Source: JAJXSS01 sp964547135 (lineage in GTDB: Bacteria > Planctomycetota > Phycisphaerae > Phycisphaerales > Phycisphaeraceae). Taken from it: a stretch of 20,222 nucleotides of DNA. The position numbers were made by a program, and so were the translations under genes. The notes beneath the pieces were generated by a model. The model had not been told where the DNA came from, did no database searches, and saw nothing but the letters and a program-made list of their open reading frames with translations. This document shows positions 6,811 to 13,553 of this stretch, one piece after another (positions within the stretch are counted from its first letter, which is position 1; each line of letters opens with the position of its first letter). The DNA lies in NCBI GenBank assembly GCA_964547135.1, contig CAZJMK010000066.1, positions 1-20,222 on the forward strand, in the 5' to 3' direction.

Positions 6811-7227
6811 TTACAAATTTAGAGTTGGGCCGATCAGGTCAAGTTTTTTGAACACTGCGGTAATCTCAAAAGCCGTCGGCTCGCGCACATGTTGACAGGT
6901 TTGGGTTAACACCGGCCAGATGTCCAGCAATTTCACGGCTCGTGTATGAAAATCCAACTGATGCCAACCGGCCTTGAAAAAGATCAAGGTGAGTTGGCTG
7001 TCCGCCAAAGCCTTGCGTTCGTTGGCATTGCGGCGCATCGCCTCGTCGGCGGTGACGAAAACCGGTTTGGGTTTGTCGTTTGCGAGTTGCGAAATGATTT
7101 CGATATCAGTGCTTTGCGGACGGAAACGATTGTCGTTGTCCTGATGAATCACCGTATGTTCAGGGTCATATGCCCCAACAACCTTTGCAAGTCGAATGGG
7201 AATATTTCGATCAAAAAAGAAAATCAC
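6811..7227 (-). CDS. PIN-like toxin of a VapC45-type toxin-antitoxin pair
   Basis: A 138-aa putative ribonuclease with a PIN-like fold of the VapC45 kind. Acidic residues sit where this family places its metal site: Asp6 in FFFDRNIP at the very N-terminus, Asp41 in STDIEII, and Asp61 in VTADEAMRRN, followed by LIFF. PIN toxins cleave RNA, often tRNA or rRNA, when freed from the antitoxin. The start is a GTG that overlaps the antitoxin stop (GTGA), giving translational coupling; no separate Shine-Dalgarno is visible. The family assignment is from motifs and gene order, since overall similarity could not be searched. Confidence 0.8.
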   Translation of the reverse strand: MIFFFDRNIPIRLAKVVGAYDPEHTVIHQDNDNRFRPQSTDIEIISQLANDKPKPVFVTADEAMRRNANERKALADSQLTLIFFKAGWHQLDFHTRAVKLLDIWPVLTQTCQHVREPTAFEITAVFKKLDLIGPTLNL

Positions 7228-7895
7228 GCAGCGCGCCCGGAAAAGTGGTTTTCAAACGCAACCGCTTTTTCGACTTCGTCGGGTTCAACACCATACCACG
7301 CAGCAACCAAGTCGCTGCTTCGGCCATTGGCGGCATAAGCTGCTGCCAACACTGAGGTGGAAATGGCGGCTTTCAGGACAATCGGTTTGCCGAAGCGTCG
7401 GGCTGGATCAATGATGACCCCGTCCGAAATACGCCAGGTTTTTGCTAAAAGCGTTTGGCGATCCCAATCGATATGGTCGAGGTAAGGCCGCAATACCGGA
7501 TCAAAGGCATATTGCCGTTCCACCACCTCACGCAACTCGACATCACCGGCCTGGTCGGCGGCACGTAAAAACAACTTTTTCCCATCGGTCATCAGTTTGC
7601 GATGACTGAACGGGTGATTGGTGGCAAGGTCCTTGGTCAATTGCTGATAAGCACGACGAAGATACTGAAGTGAAAACCCCTTGGATCGAAGACTGGATGC
7701 AACCGCCACCTCAATCAAGTCCAAAAAACTGATCAGGTCGGATCGATCATTAACCTCTGCATAGTCGCTGTGAAGCACGGGGCCGGTTGACGATTTCCAC
7801 CCCGAAAACCAGGCTCGCGCTTTTTGTGGCGATACCCTGGCCAGCTTCGCGGCTTCAGAAATCGAATAAATGCCTTGTCCCAGTATTTTGGTCAC
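7224..7895 (-). CDS. VapB45-type antitoxin with DUF433 domain
   Basis: A 223-aa antitoxin and likely autorepressor. The N-terminus (about 9-33) reads as a helix-turn-helix (SISEAAKLARVSPQKARAWF), followed by a middle helical region (55-130). The C-terminal DUF433 domain (about 160-215) has the typical IIDPARRFGKPIV start and ends with the VEPDEVEKAVAFE helix. It would bind and neutralise the toxin encoded next and repress the operon. The GTG start is preceded by AAGGGAG, 9 nt upstream (plus strand 7905-7911), and the HTH begins right after it. The gene overlaps the toxin start by 4 bp. A 17-bp palindrome lies beside the ribosome-binding site. Confidence 0.85.
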   Translation of the reverse strand: MTKILGQGIYSISEAAKLARVSPQKARAWFSGWKSSTGPVLHSDYAEVNDRSDLISFLDLIEVAVASSLRSKGFSLQYLRRAYQQLTKDLATNHPFSHRKLMTDGKKLFLRAADQAGDVELREVVERQYAFDPVLRPYLDHIDWDRQTLLAKTWRISDGVIIDPARRFGKPIVLKAAISTSVLAAAYAANGRSSDLVAAWYGVEPDEVEKAVAFENHFSGRAA

Positions 7896-7914
7896 AGCAC
7901 TTTACTCCCTTAGC

Positions 7915-7931
7915 CACAAAGTGCGTTTGTG
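7915..7931. promoter_or_regulatory. Candidate operator of the toxin-antitoxin pair
   Basis: Perfect inverted repeat CACAAAgtgcgTTTGTG, 6-bp arms with a 5-bp spacer, immediately upstream of the antitoxin ribosome-binding site. Position and symmetry match autoregulatory sites of type II toxin-antitoxin operons, and the antitoxin has an N-terminal HTH. Binding is inferred. Confidence 0.6.
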
Positions 7932-7959
7932 ACACACAGAAAAAAACCAATCAATTATT

Positions 7960-8142
7960 GAGGGCTCTGAAAAATCCCTCTCCCTCCGGGAGAGGGTGGC
8001 CGAGTCTGCGAGGCCGGGTGAGGGCGCTATGCAGAAAAGACCGTGAATCAATGGGTTTTCTAATACCAGGCACGCCCTCACTCTACCTGCGGAGCATGTC
8101 TCCTGCCTCTCCCGGGGGGAGAGGGGATTGTTCAGAGGGCTC
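7960..8142. mobile_element. MITE-like non-autonomous element (type 2), about 183 bp
   Basis: Terminal inverted repeats of 19 bp with two mismatches: GAGGGCTCTGAAAAATCCC on the left and, read inward from the right, GAGCCCTCTGAACAATCCC. TATT occurs on both sides (7956-7959 and 8143-8146), a possible target duplication. The interior repeats the core of the element at 1099-1327 (CTCTCCCTCCGGGAGAG, GGCCGGGTGAGGGCG) and a second diverged inverted unit, but the ends differ. No coding capacity. Confidence 0.68.
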
Positions 8143-8208
8143 TATTGCTGATTCATTGTAGCTTCGCTCTTGTGATTGTCACTTTTGAAAAAACGAGTGC
8201 ATTGAAAT

Positions 8209-9309
8209 CTACAACATCTCACACACCAAATCGCCCACCTCTTTGGTCCCCATGCCCATCCGGCCCGCAGCCTGCGACTTCATCCTCGGCGTGGTCTTTT
8301 TGATCGCCGCCTCCACCCGATCCCCCGCTTTCACCCAAGTCTTATTCCCCAGCTTGATCCCCGTCTGTTGCAACAGCATCGCCAGTGCGCCGATGGCTGC
8401 GATCGGGTTGATGACGTTCTGCCCGGTGTATTTGGGGGCACTGCCGCCCATGGGTTCGAACATCGACACGCCGCCTTTTTCCGGGTTGATGTTGCCCCCA
8501 GCCGCCACGCCCAGCCCGCCTTGAATGATCGCCGCCAGGTCGGTGATGATGTCGCCGAACATGTTGGGCACCACAATCGTGTCGTAAAACTCAGGCGACT
8601 TCACAAACCACATGCAGCAGGCATCCACATGGTTGTAATCACGTTTGATGTCCGGGTAATCCGCTGCGCCGATTTCATTAAACGCACGGAACCACGTGTC
8701 CCCGCAGAACGTCAGCACATTGGTTTTATGCACCAAGGTCAACTGCCCTTTGCCCTTCCCGGCTTTCTTCTTGGCACGGCAGTAATCAAAGGCAAACCGC
8801 AAGCAACGCTCCGCACCAAAGCGTGTGGCAATCATTTCCTGAGTGGAAACTTCCTGCAGGGAACCTTTGCGCATGATGCCGCCGTTGCCGCAGTAAAGGT
8901 CTTCGGTGTTTTCGCGGATGACATCGAAATCAATATCCTTGGGGCCTTTGTCCTTGAGGGGCGTATCCACGCCGGGGAACAGATGCACCGGTCGCAGGTT
9001 GATGTACTGGTCCAGGTCGAAGCGCAATTTGAGCAGAATGCCCTTTTCAAGTATGCCCGGCTTCACGTCCGGGTGACCCAATGCCCCCAGCAGCACCGCA
9101 TCGAACTTTTTCAAGCCCTGCACCTCGTCATCGTCGATGACTTTGCCGGTTTGGAGGTAGCGGTCCCCGCCGAAGGGAAAGTCGGTGGTGGTGTAGGTGA
9201 ACTTATCTTTCCGTGCCACGGCTTTGAGCACTTTGAGGGCTTCATCGACGACTTCCGGGCCGGTGCCGTCGCCGGGGATGATGGCCAGTTTCAGGGGCTT
9301 GGTGGGCAT
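8209..9309 (-). CDS. leuB: 3-isopropylmalate dehydrogenase family protein (LeuB-type)
   Basis: A 366-aa beta-decarboxylating dehydrogenase, most likely LeuB, which oxidises and decarboxylates 3-isopropylmalate with NAD+ in leucine synthesis. Conserved elements: GDGTGPEV (13-20), substrate arginines in LRFDLDQYINLRP (Arg96, Arg106) and Arg132 in IRENTEDLYCG, catalytic Tyr139 and Lys195 (HKTNVL), metal Asp228, Asp253 and Asp257, and the family signature starting NMFGDIITDL (249). The length is normal. The NAD loop, usually HGSAP(D)IAG, reads GGSAPKYTG (288-296), and RENTE is closer to tartrate/isocitrate-type relatives, so substrate is not fully certain. The ATG at 9309 has GGAG 6 nt upstream; a longer in-frame start would add 44 residues from repeat DNA. 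No other leu genes are adjacent. Confidence 0.88.
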   Translation of the reverse strand: MPTKPLKLAIIPGDGTGPEVVDEALKVLKAVARKDKFTYTTTDFPFGGDRYLQTGKVIDDDEVQGLKKFDAVLLGALGHPDVKPGILEKGILLKLRFDLDQYINLRPVHLFPGVDTPLKDKGPKDIDFDVIRENTEDLYCGNGGIMRKGSLQEVSTQEMIATRFGAERCLRFAFDYCRAKKKAGKGKGQLTLVHKTNVLTFCGDTWFRAFNEIGAADYPDIKRDYNHVDACCMWFVKSPEFYDTIVVPNMFGDIITDLAAIIQGGLGVAAGGNINPEKGGVSMFEPMGGSAPKYTGQNVINPIAAIGALAMLLQQTGIKLGNKTWVKAGDRVEAAIKKTTPRMKSQAAGRMGMGTKEVGDLVCEML

Positions 9310-9371
9310 GTTGGACTCCAATGAAAGAGCGTGGATGGAAAGCTCATCATTGTGACAAAGGTTGCCCCGCC

Positions 9372-9745
9372 CGGCAAATGGTGGATGAAGTGGCCGAGTG
9401 TTGTAGGTTGGGTCAAGCGCGTCGGCGAGCGGACTCACCAATCGAAGTGGCCGAGCGGCCGAGTAAATTGTATAGGGTTGGCGCCGCGATTGATCGCGTT
9501 TGATCTGAAAGGTTGATCAGTTGGTCGGTGAGTCGGTTAATCGGCCTGAGCAAGACCATTCTATCCGAGCAACCGATTCACTGACTCACCGATTAACAAC
9601 GCCTACAGACGCGATCAATCGCGGCGCTAACTGCCGAACACAATTTCGTCACTTGACCACTTCTTCAGATACCCAAGTCCTCGGCTTGCCAGCCTCGTCC
9701 TTGGCTTGAAAAATCCGAAATTCGAAATCCGAAATTCAAAATTCC
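9372..9745. repeat. Composite repeat cassette B
   Basis: Fills the gap between leuB and the acidic orphan. Order: GTGGCCGAG units (about 9389-9460), inverted hairpin module GGCGCCGCGATTGATCGCG (about 9480-9499), a GGTTAATCGG-type inverted pair (9510-9598), the forward hairpin module (9607-9631), CACTTGACC units (about 9649-9662), the CCAAGTCCTCGGCTTGCC stem element (9668-9709), and a CGAAATCCGAAAT array (9711-9745). The central part resembles cassette A over about 90 bp. Confidence 0.82.
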
Positions 9746-9748
9746 CCT

Positions 9749-10180
9749 TCACACCCACACGGTCATGAACAGGGCTTCTTCGCGCAGTTTGCCGGAGAGG
9801 ATGCCGGTGGTGACGGTGGAAAACTTGACGGTGAATTCCGGGTGCTGGTCCAGCCATTCGTTGACCTGATGGTCCAGGTGTTCGATGGCGTCCTGCCGGA
9901 GCTTGGCGACGAACGTGCGTGAATGCGTGGCCCCATTGCTGCGCGGGTCCGGCCTGCGTTTCCAGGTGTCGGACACATCGGTCACCTTGTGCGTGTCGAA
10001 GGTGCGAATCTCCCGATGCTCCACCTGTGCGTTGTCATCCATCTCGATGGCCTTGGGCGCCTCGGGCTCGGCAGGCTTGCCGGGCAGCGTGATCTCCTCC
10101 ACCTCTTCGAGTTCCTCAATCGGAATCGCGTTGGCCAAAAGGTCATCTTCACTGGGCGTTTGCTTCTTGTCGGGAGCCAT
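9749..10180 (-). CDS. Acidic conserved-looking protein of unknown function
   Basis: A 143-aa soluble protein that I do not recognise. The N-terminal third is acidic and disordered-looking (EELEEVEEI, then proline-rich PGKPAEPEAP). The C-terminal half is ordered-looking: a helix around TFVAKLRQDAIEHLDHQVNEW, then KFSTVTTGILSGKLREEALF ending in hydrophobic MTVWV. No signal peptide or membrane segment. The ATG at 10180 is strongly supported by AAGGAG 6 nt upstream. It is divergent from pgk across 241 bp, which could hold promoters for both. The C-terminal pattern suggests a small alpha/beta domain, perhaps a structural or partner-binding module, but no function can be claimed. Confidence 0.82.
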   Translation of the reverse strand: MAPDKKQTPSEDDLLANAIPIEELEEVEEITLPGKPAEPEAPKAIEMDDNAQVEHREIRTFDTHKVTDVSDTWKRRPDPRSNGATHSRTFVAKLRQDAIEHLDHQVNEWLDQHPEFTVKFSTVTTGILSGKLREEALFMTVWV

Positions 10181-10421
10181 GATCGTCTCCTTGTGGATCA
10201 ACTTCGGGGAAATGGGGCACGACGACGTTGATTCATGATAACCAAAGACCAGCCGGTGACCAGTGTGAAAAATGAATTGAGCGCAAATTCGTCATGCTTT
10301 GTCGCCTCTGCAAAATCGCACATCATCCGATATCATGTGCCACGATTGTTGCTTCCGCATCAGCCTGATGCCAACGCTCGATTCGTTACAACCTCATCAC
10401 CACCTACAAGGACTTCAACCC

Positions 10422-11633
10422 ATGGCCAAGAAAACCATCGCCGACGTCAACGTTCAGGGCAAAAAAGTGCTCATCCGTGTCGATTTCAACGTGCCCATCG
10501 AAAAGGGCGTCATCAGTGACGACCGACGCATTCGCATGGCGTTGCCCACCATCAAAAATGTGCTGGACCGCGGCGGGGCGGTCATTCTCATGAGTCACCT
10601 GGGTCGCCCCGAAGGCAAGGGCTTTGAAGCTGACTACAGCATGAAACCCTGTGCGGTACGCCTGGGTGAACTGCTGGGCAAATCCGTCACCTGTGCAGCC
10701 GACACCGTCGGCCCCGATGCTCCCGCCAAAGCCTCCGCCCTCCAGCCCGGCGGCGTGCTGCTTCTGGAAAACGTGCGCTTCAACAAGGACGAAAAGAAAG
10801 GCACCGGTGAATACCCCAATCAACTCGCAGCCCTGGCGGATGTGTATTGCAACGACGCCTTTGGCACCTGTCATCGCACCGAAGGCAGCATGTATGCGGT
10901 GCCCAAGGCGATGAAGGCACAGGGCAAGTCAGCGGTCGTCGGGTTCCTCGTGGAAAAGGAAATCAAATACCTCACCGATGCCATCGGCAAGCCGCAGCGT
11001 CCGTTTGTGGCGATCCTCGGCGGCGCCAAGGTCAGCGACAAAATCCCGGTGATTGAAAACCTCATGAAGGTCGTCGATACCATCGTCATCGGCGGAGCCA
11101 TGGCTTATGCCTTCTTCAAGGCTCAGGGCAAGGACATCGGCACCAGCAAGTGCGACCCCAACGATGTGCCCATCGCCCAGGGGTTTTTGGACAAGGCGGG
11201 TAAAAACGGCCTGGCGCAGATCATGCTGCCGTTGGACAACCACGCCAGCGACAAGTTCGGGGCCGACGGGGTGAAAAAAATCGTGGACGATGGCAACATC
11301 GGCAGCGGATTCATGGGCCTGGACATCGGTCCCAAAACCATTGCCCAGTACACGCAAACCATCACCAGCGCCAAAACGGTGATATGGAACGGGCCGATGG
11401 GCGTGTTTGAAATGCCCCCGTTCGATGCCGGGACCCGCGGCGTGGCACAGGCCTTGGTGAACGCCACCGCCAGGGGTGCCACCACCATCATCGGCGGCGG
11501 GGACAGCGCAGCGGCGATCGAGGAATTTGGATTGGCCGACAAGGTCAGCCACGTTTCCACCGGCGGCGGAGCGTCGCTGGAAATGCTCGAAGGCAAAAAA
11601 TTCGAGAGCGTGGAAATACTCGATAACAAATAA
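10422..11633 (+). CDS. pgk: Phosphoglycerate kinase
   Basis: A glycolytic/gluconeogenic enzyme (1,3-bisphosphoglycerate + ADP to 3-phosphoglycerate + ATP), cytoplasmic. At 403 aa it has the normal length. Hallmarks: RVDFNVP (19-25), substrate-binding SHLGRP (58-63), LLENVRFNKDE, IGGAMAYAF, the nucleotide site GPMGVFE (from 324) and IIGGGDS (356-362). The ATG at 10422 follows AAGGA with 9-nt spacing and gives MAKKTI, the usual N-terminus; the longer frame from 10299 adds residues unrelated to the family. It is not adjacent to gap or tpiA. A GAGCC-type inverted repeat follows about 60 bp after the stop. Confidence 0.98.
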   Translation: MAKKTIADVNVQGKKVLIRVDFNVPIEKGVISDDRRIRMALPTIKNVLDRGGAVILMSHLGRPEGKGFEADYSMKPCAVRLGELLGKSVTCAADTVGPDAPAKASALQPGGVLLLENVRFNKDEKKGTGEYPNQLAALADVYCNDAFGTCHRTEGSMYAVPKAMKAQGKSAVVGFLVEKEIKYLTDAIGKPQRPFVAILGGAKVSDKIPVIENLMKVVDTIVIGGAMAYAFFKAQGKDIGTSKCDPNDVPIAQGFLDKAGKNGLAQIMLPLDNHASDKFGADGVKKIVDDGNIGSGFMGLDIGPKTIAQYTQTITSAKTVIWNGPMGVFEMPPFDAGTRGVAQALVNATARGATTIIGGGDSAAAIEEFGLADKVSHVSTGGGASLEMLEGKKFESVEILDNK

Positions 11634-11693
11634 AGTTTCACCATCCAACGTCAATACGCAAGTGGGCAGGGCAAACACATGCGGATTAATTGA

Positions 11694-11757
11694 CTGAGCC
11701 GCGAGTGGTAACGAGCGGTGTATTGGAAGAACCACTCGCTTCCGCTCGTGGCTCTGA
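11694..11757. repeat. GAGCC-type inverted repeat, copy 2
   Basis: Left arm around 11696-11719 (GAGCCGCGAGTGG...) and right arm around 11730-11754 (AACCACTCGC...GTGGCTC) with a ~10-nt loop. The right half is nearly identical to copy 1 at 6400-6429. Both copies lie shortly after a plus-strand gene. There is no U-tract, so it is not a classic intrinsic terminator. Confidence 0.82.
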
Positions 11758-11820
11758 GCAACACCGGTATCCGTCCTGCTTCGATTGGATCAAAACGGTA
11801 CGCATGATGTCAAATTCATC

Positions 11821-12618
11821 TCAATGCACCGTGCCCCAGGCGCGTAAGCACCCGGCCCCGGCAATGCAGACCGGTCGATGCAATGTGGCCGTGAGCGGTT
11901 GCGTGAGTTGATGCACCGCGGTCACCCGTGCGTTTTTGAAAAGCGGATGCAGACCGGTCAGTGTCTGCAAGCCAACATCAGTCAGCGGCAGCGCGTTGAA
12001 TTCGTGCGCATGATCGGCGTCGGCGTTCGTGGTCAGTCGCAACAAACGCGGCGTGTGGCGATTCATCGTCAACCATGCCTGGGGCACGGCAACGGGGTTG
12101 TGGGCGGAGCCGTGATGCAGGTCGGCGGACGGCATGGTGCGATCCATCTGTGCCGCGATAAGGGTTTGCTGGTTGATTTGCAGGGCAATCTGTCGGTCTT
12201 GGCGATGCAATCGGACATCAGCGCCGACCAGAGCAACGCCGAAGGACTGACCCAGCAGGCGCGGGTGGAGCATTCGGGGCACGATCACCTGATGCAAGCG
12301 TTCGACGGGCTGCTGGTCGAACGTGTCGGGGGTGCTGAGCAACAGCAGGGGCGTGGCGACATGAGGTTGCAGCACCAACGGCGACCAGTGCCCGCCGGTG
12401 TAAACGGCCGGCTCAGCGAGGTTGGCAAACCACAGATGCGCCACCGGCCAGGTGGACAGATTCGTGGTCAGTTGCACACGCAGCAGGTCACACCAAACCG
12501 CTCGGAAAAAGGGGGCAGGCGGAATGTGCGACCATGGGGCTACCACGGCAGCGGGTTGCACACCGGCTTGGCGTGCGGCAGTCGTCGGCAACGGTGGCAA
12601 CAACGTCGGGGGAATCAT
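11821..12618 (-). CDS. Orphan protein of unknown function
   Basis: A 265-aa predicted protein with no family I recognise. It is rich in Pro, Leu, Thr, His and Gln, with a proline-rich start (IPPTLLPPLP), a Trp-containing stretch (SHIPPAPFFRAVWCDLL, VAHLWFANL) and beta-like alternation in the middle (QSFGVALVGADVRLHRQD, IALQINQQTLIAA). No signal peptide or clear membrane helix. The minus frame is preferred over the overlapping plus-strand frame because it has GAGG 5 nt before its ATG, and the plus frame runs into repeat DNA. It lies downstream of the GbsR-like regulator in the same direction, separated by cassette C, so co-transcription is doubtful. Confidence 0.68.
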   Translation of the reverse strand: MIPPTLLPPLPTTAARQAGVQPAAVVAPWSHIPPAPFFRAVWCDLLRVQLTTNLSTWPVAHLWFANLAEPAVYTGGHWSPLVLQPHVATPLLLLSTPDTFDQQPVERLHQVIVPRMLHPRLLGQSFGVALVGADVRLHRQDRQIALQINQQTLIAAQMDRTMPSADLHHGSAHNPVAVPQAWLTMNRHTPRLLRLTTNADADHAHEFNALPLTDVGLQTLTGLHPLFKNARVTAVHQLTQPLTATLHRPVCIAGAGCLRAWGTVH

Positions 12619-12649
12619 GCAAACCTCATGGGGCGAATCGGTGAATCGG

Positions 12650-12705
12650 TTAATTGGTTAATTGGTTAATTGGTTAATTGGTTAATTGGTTAATTGGTTA
12701 ATTGG
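12650..12705. repeat. 8-bp tandem array (TTAATTGG)7
   Basis: Seven perfect copies of TTAATTGG. The unit resembles the GGTTAATCGG segment in cassettes A and B, so the array looks like a local expansion of that module. The perfect identity suggests recent slippage. Confidence 0.97.
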
Positions 12706-12925
12706 ACGGAATCTTATTTTTTCTTTTCTTGCCGATTAACTGGTTAACAACTTAACCAATCAACCACTCCGATCAGACGCGATCAATCGCGGCGCTAACG
12801 CTCACATACGGTTCCGTCACTTGTCCACTTCATCAGATACCCAAGCCCTCGGCTTGCCAGCCTCGTTCTTGGCTTGTTAAATCCGAAATTCGAAATCATT
12901 TGTCACTCGGCCACTTGGCCACTTC
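12706..12925. repeat. Composite repeat cassette C
   Basis: After the TTAATTGG array comes its inverted counterpart (GATTAACTGGTTAAC...CTTAACC, about 12733-12760), the hairpin module ending ATCGCGGCGCTAAC (12775-12799), a CACTTGTCC unit, the CCAAGCCCTCGGCTTGCC stem element (12836-12877), the CGAAAT array (12879-12897), and CACTCGGC/CACTTGGC tandem units (12903-12925). The order matches cassette B. Confidence 0.82.
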
Positions 12926-12926
12926 A

Positions 12927-13454
12927 TTACGCTCCCACGCCCAGCAGGCGTTTGACCTTGGGGGCATATTTGACGAACTTCACCACCGCACCGGTGGGCA
13001 TGGATTGAATCTGTTCGTACCAGTCGGTGACGGTTTCAAAAAAATCGAGCATGTCGCGCAGGCGTTTTTGGGTGAGCGGGTCGGTGCCCTGATCGCGGGC
13101 CTGGGTAACGCACTCGCGCAGCGTGGCCAGGGTGGGGTCGATTTCGCGTTTTTTACGTTGTGCCAATACGGTGCGGAACATGTCCCACACATCCATCTGG
13201 CATTCAAAGTAGTCGCGCCTGTCGCCCAATTCGTGGGTGACGCGGACGATATCCCAGTTTTGCAGTTCGCGCAGGCAGGTGCTGACGTTGGAGCGGGCGA
13301 CGCCCAGTACTTGTGATATTTCCTCCGCGGTCAGCGGACGGGTGGAGCTGTAAAGCAGGGCGTGAATCTGGGCCATGGTGCGATTGATGCCCCAGCGACT
13401 GCCCATTTCGCCCCAATGCAGCACGAACTTGCGGACGACCGGATCGAGTTGCAT
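12927..13454 (-). CDS. GbsR/MarR-family transcriptional regulator
   Basis: A 175-aa DNA-binding protein. The winged helix-turn-helix spans about 25-85: a first helix (NRTMAQIHALLYSS), then the HTH LTAEEISQVLGVARSNVSTCLRELQNWDIV, and a wing containing LGDRRDYFE. The C-terminal helical part probably mediates dimerisation. The pattern fits the GbsR subgroup, whose founding member controls choline/betaine genes, but related proteins occur in other contexts. The ATG at 13454 has GAGG 5 nt upstream. A perfect 20-bp palindrome lies between this site and the promoter region, consistent with autorepression. It sits just after the sugar-binding protein gene in the same direction and may regulate the transporter (inference). 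Confidence 0.88.
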   Translation of the reverse strand: MQLDPVVRKFVLHWGEMGSRWGINRTMAQIHALLYSSTRPLTAEEISQVLGVARSNVSTCLRELQNWDIVRVTHELGDRRDYFECQMDVWDMFRTVLAQRKKREIDPTLATLRECVTQARDQGTDPLTQKRLRDMLDFFETVTDWYEQIQSMPTGAVVKFVKYAPKVKRLLGVGA

Positions 13455-13463
13455 GTTTTCCTC

Positions 13464-13483
13464 ATTTCAGTTTGGACTGAAAT
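13464..13483. promoter_or_regulatory. Palindromic operator of the GbsR-like gene
   Basis: Perfect inverted repeat ATTTCAGTttggACTGAAAT, 8-bp arms with a 4-bp spacer, about 10 bp before the regulator start codon. Dimeric MarR/GbsR proteins bind such sites, so it is a strong candidate autoregulatory operator. Confidence 0.7.
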
Positions 13484-13553
13484 CACTGTACAAATGATAG
13501 GGCGCGATGGAAGTGAAATCCAGTGGCCTCGTTCCTGGCTTGTGCCATGAACA

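Noticed and set aside
8368..9324. Long open frame on the plus strand (318 codons)
   Set aside because: Fully antisense to the leuB-type gene, whose motifs and ribosome-binding site are clear; no protein features of its own.
9310..9441. N-terminal extension of the leuB-type protein
   Set aside because: The in-frame upstream start adds 44 residues from repeat-like DNA, while the ATG at 9309 has GGAG and gives the family N-terminus.
10929..11735. Long minus-strand frame opposite pgk
   Set aside because: pgk on the plus strand has all family motifs; the opposite frame is a by-product of GC-rich codon use.
11878..12669. Plus-strand frame overlapping the orphan gene
   Set aside because: It has no ribosome-binding site, is extremely Gln/Arg/Gly-rich and ends inside the TTAATTGG array; the minus frame has a GAGG site.
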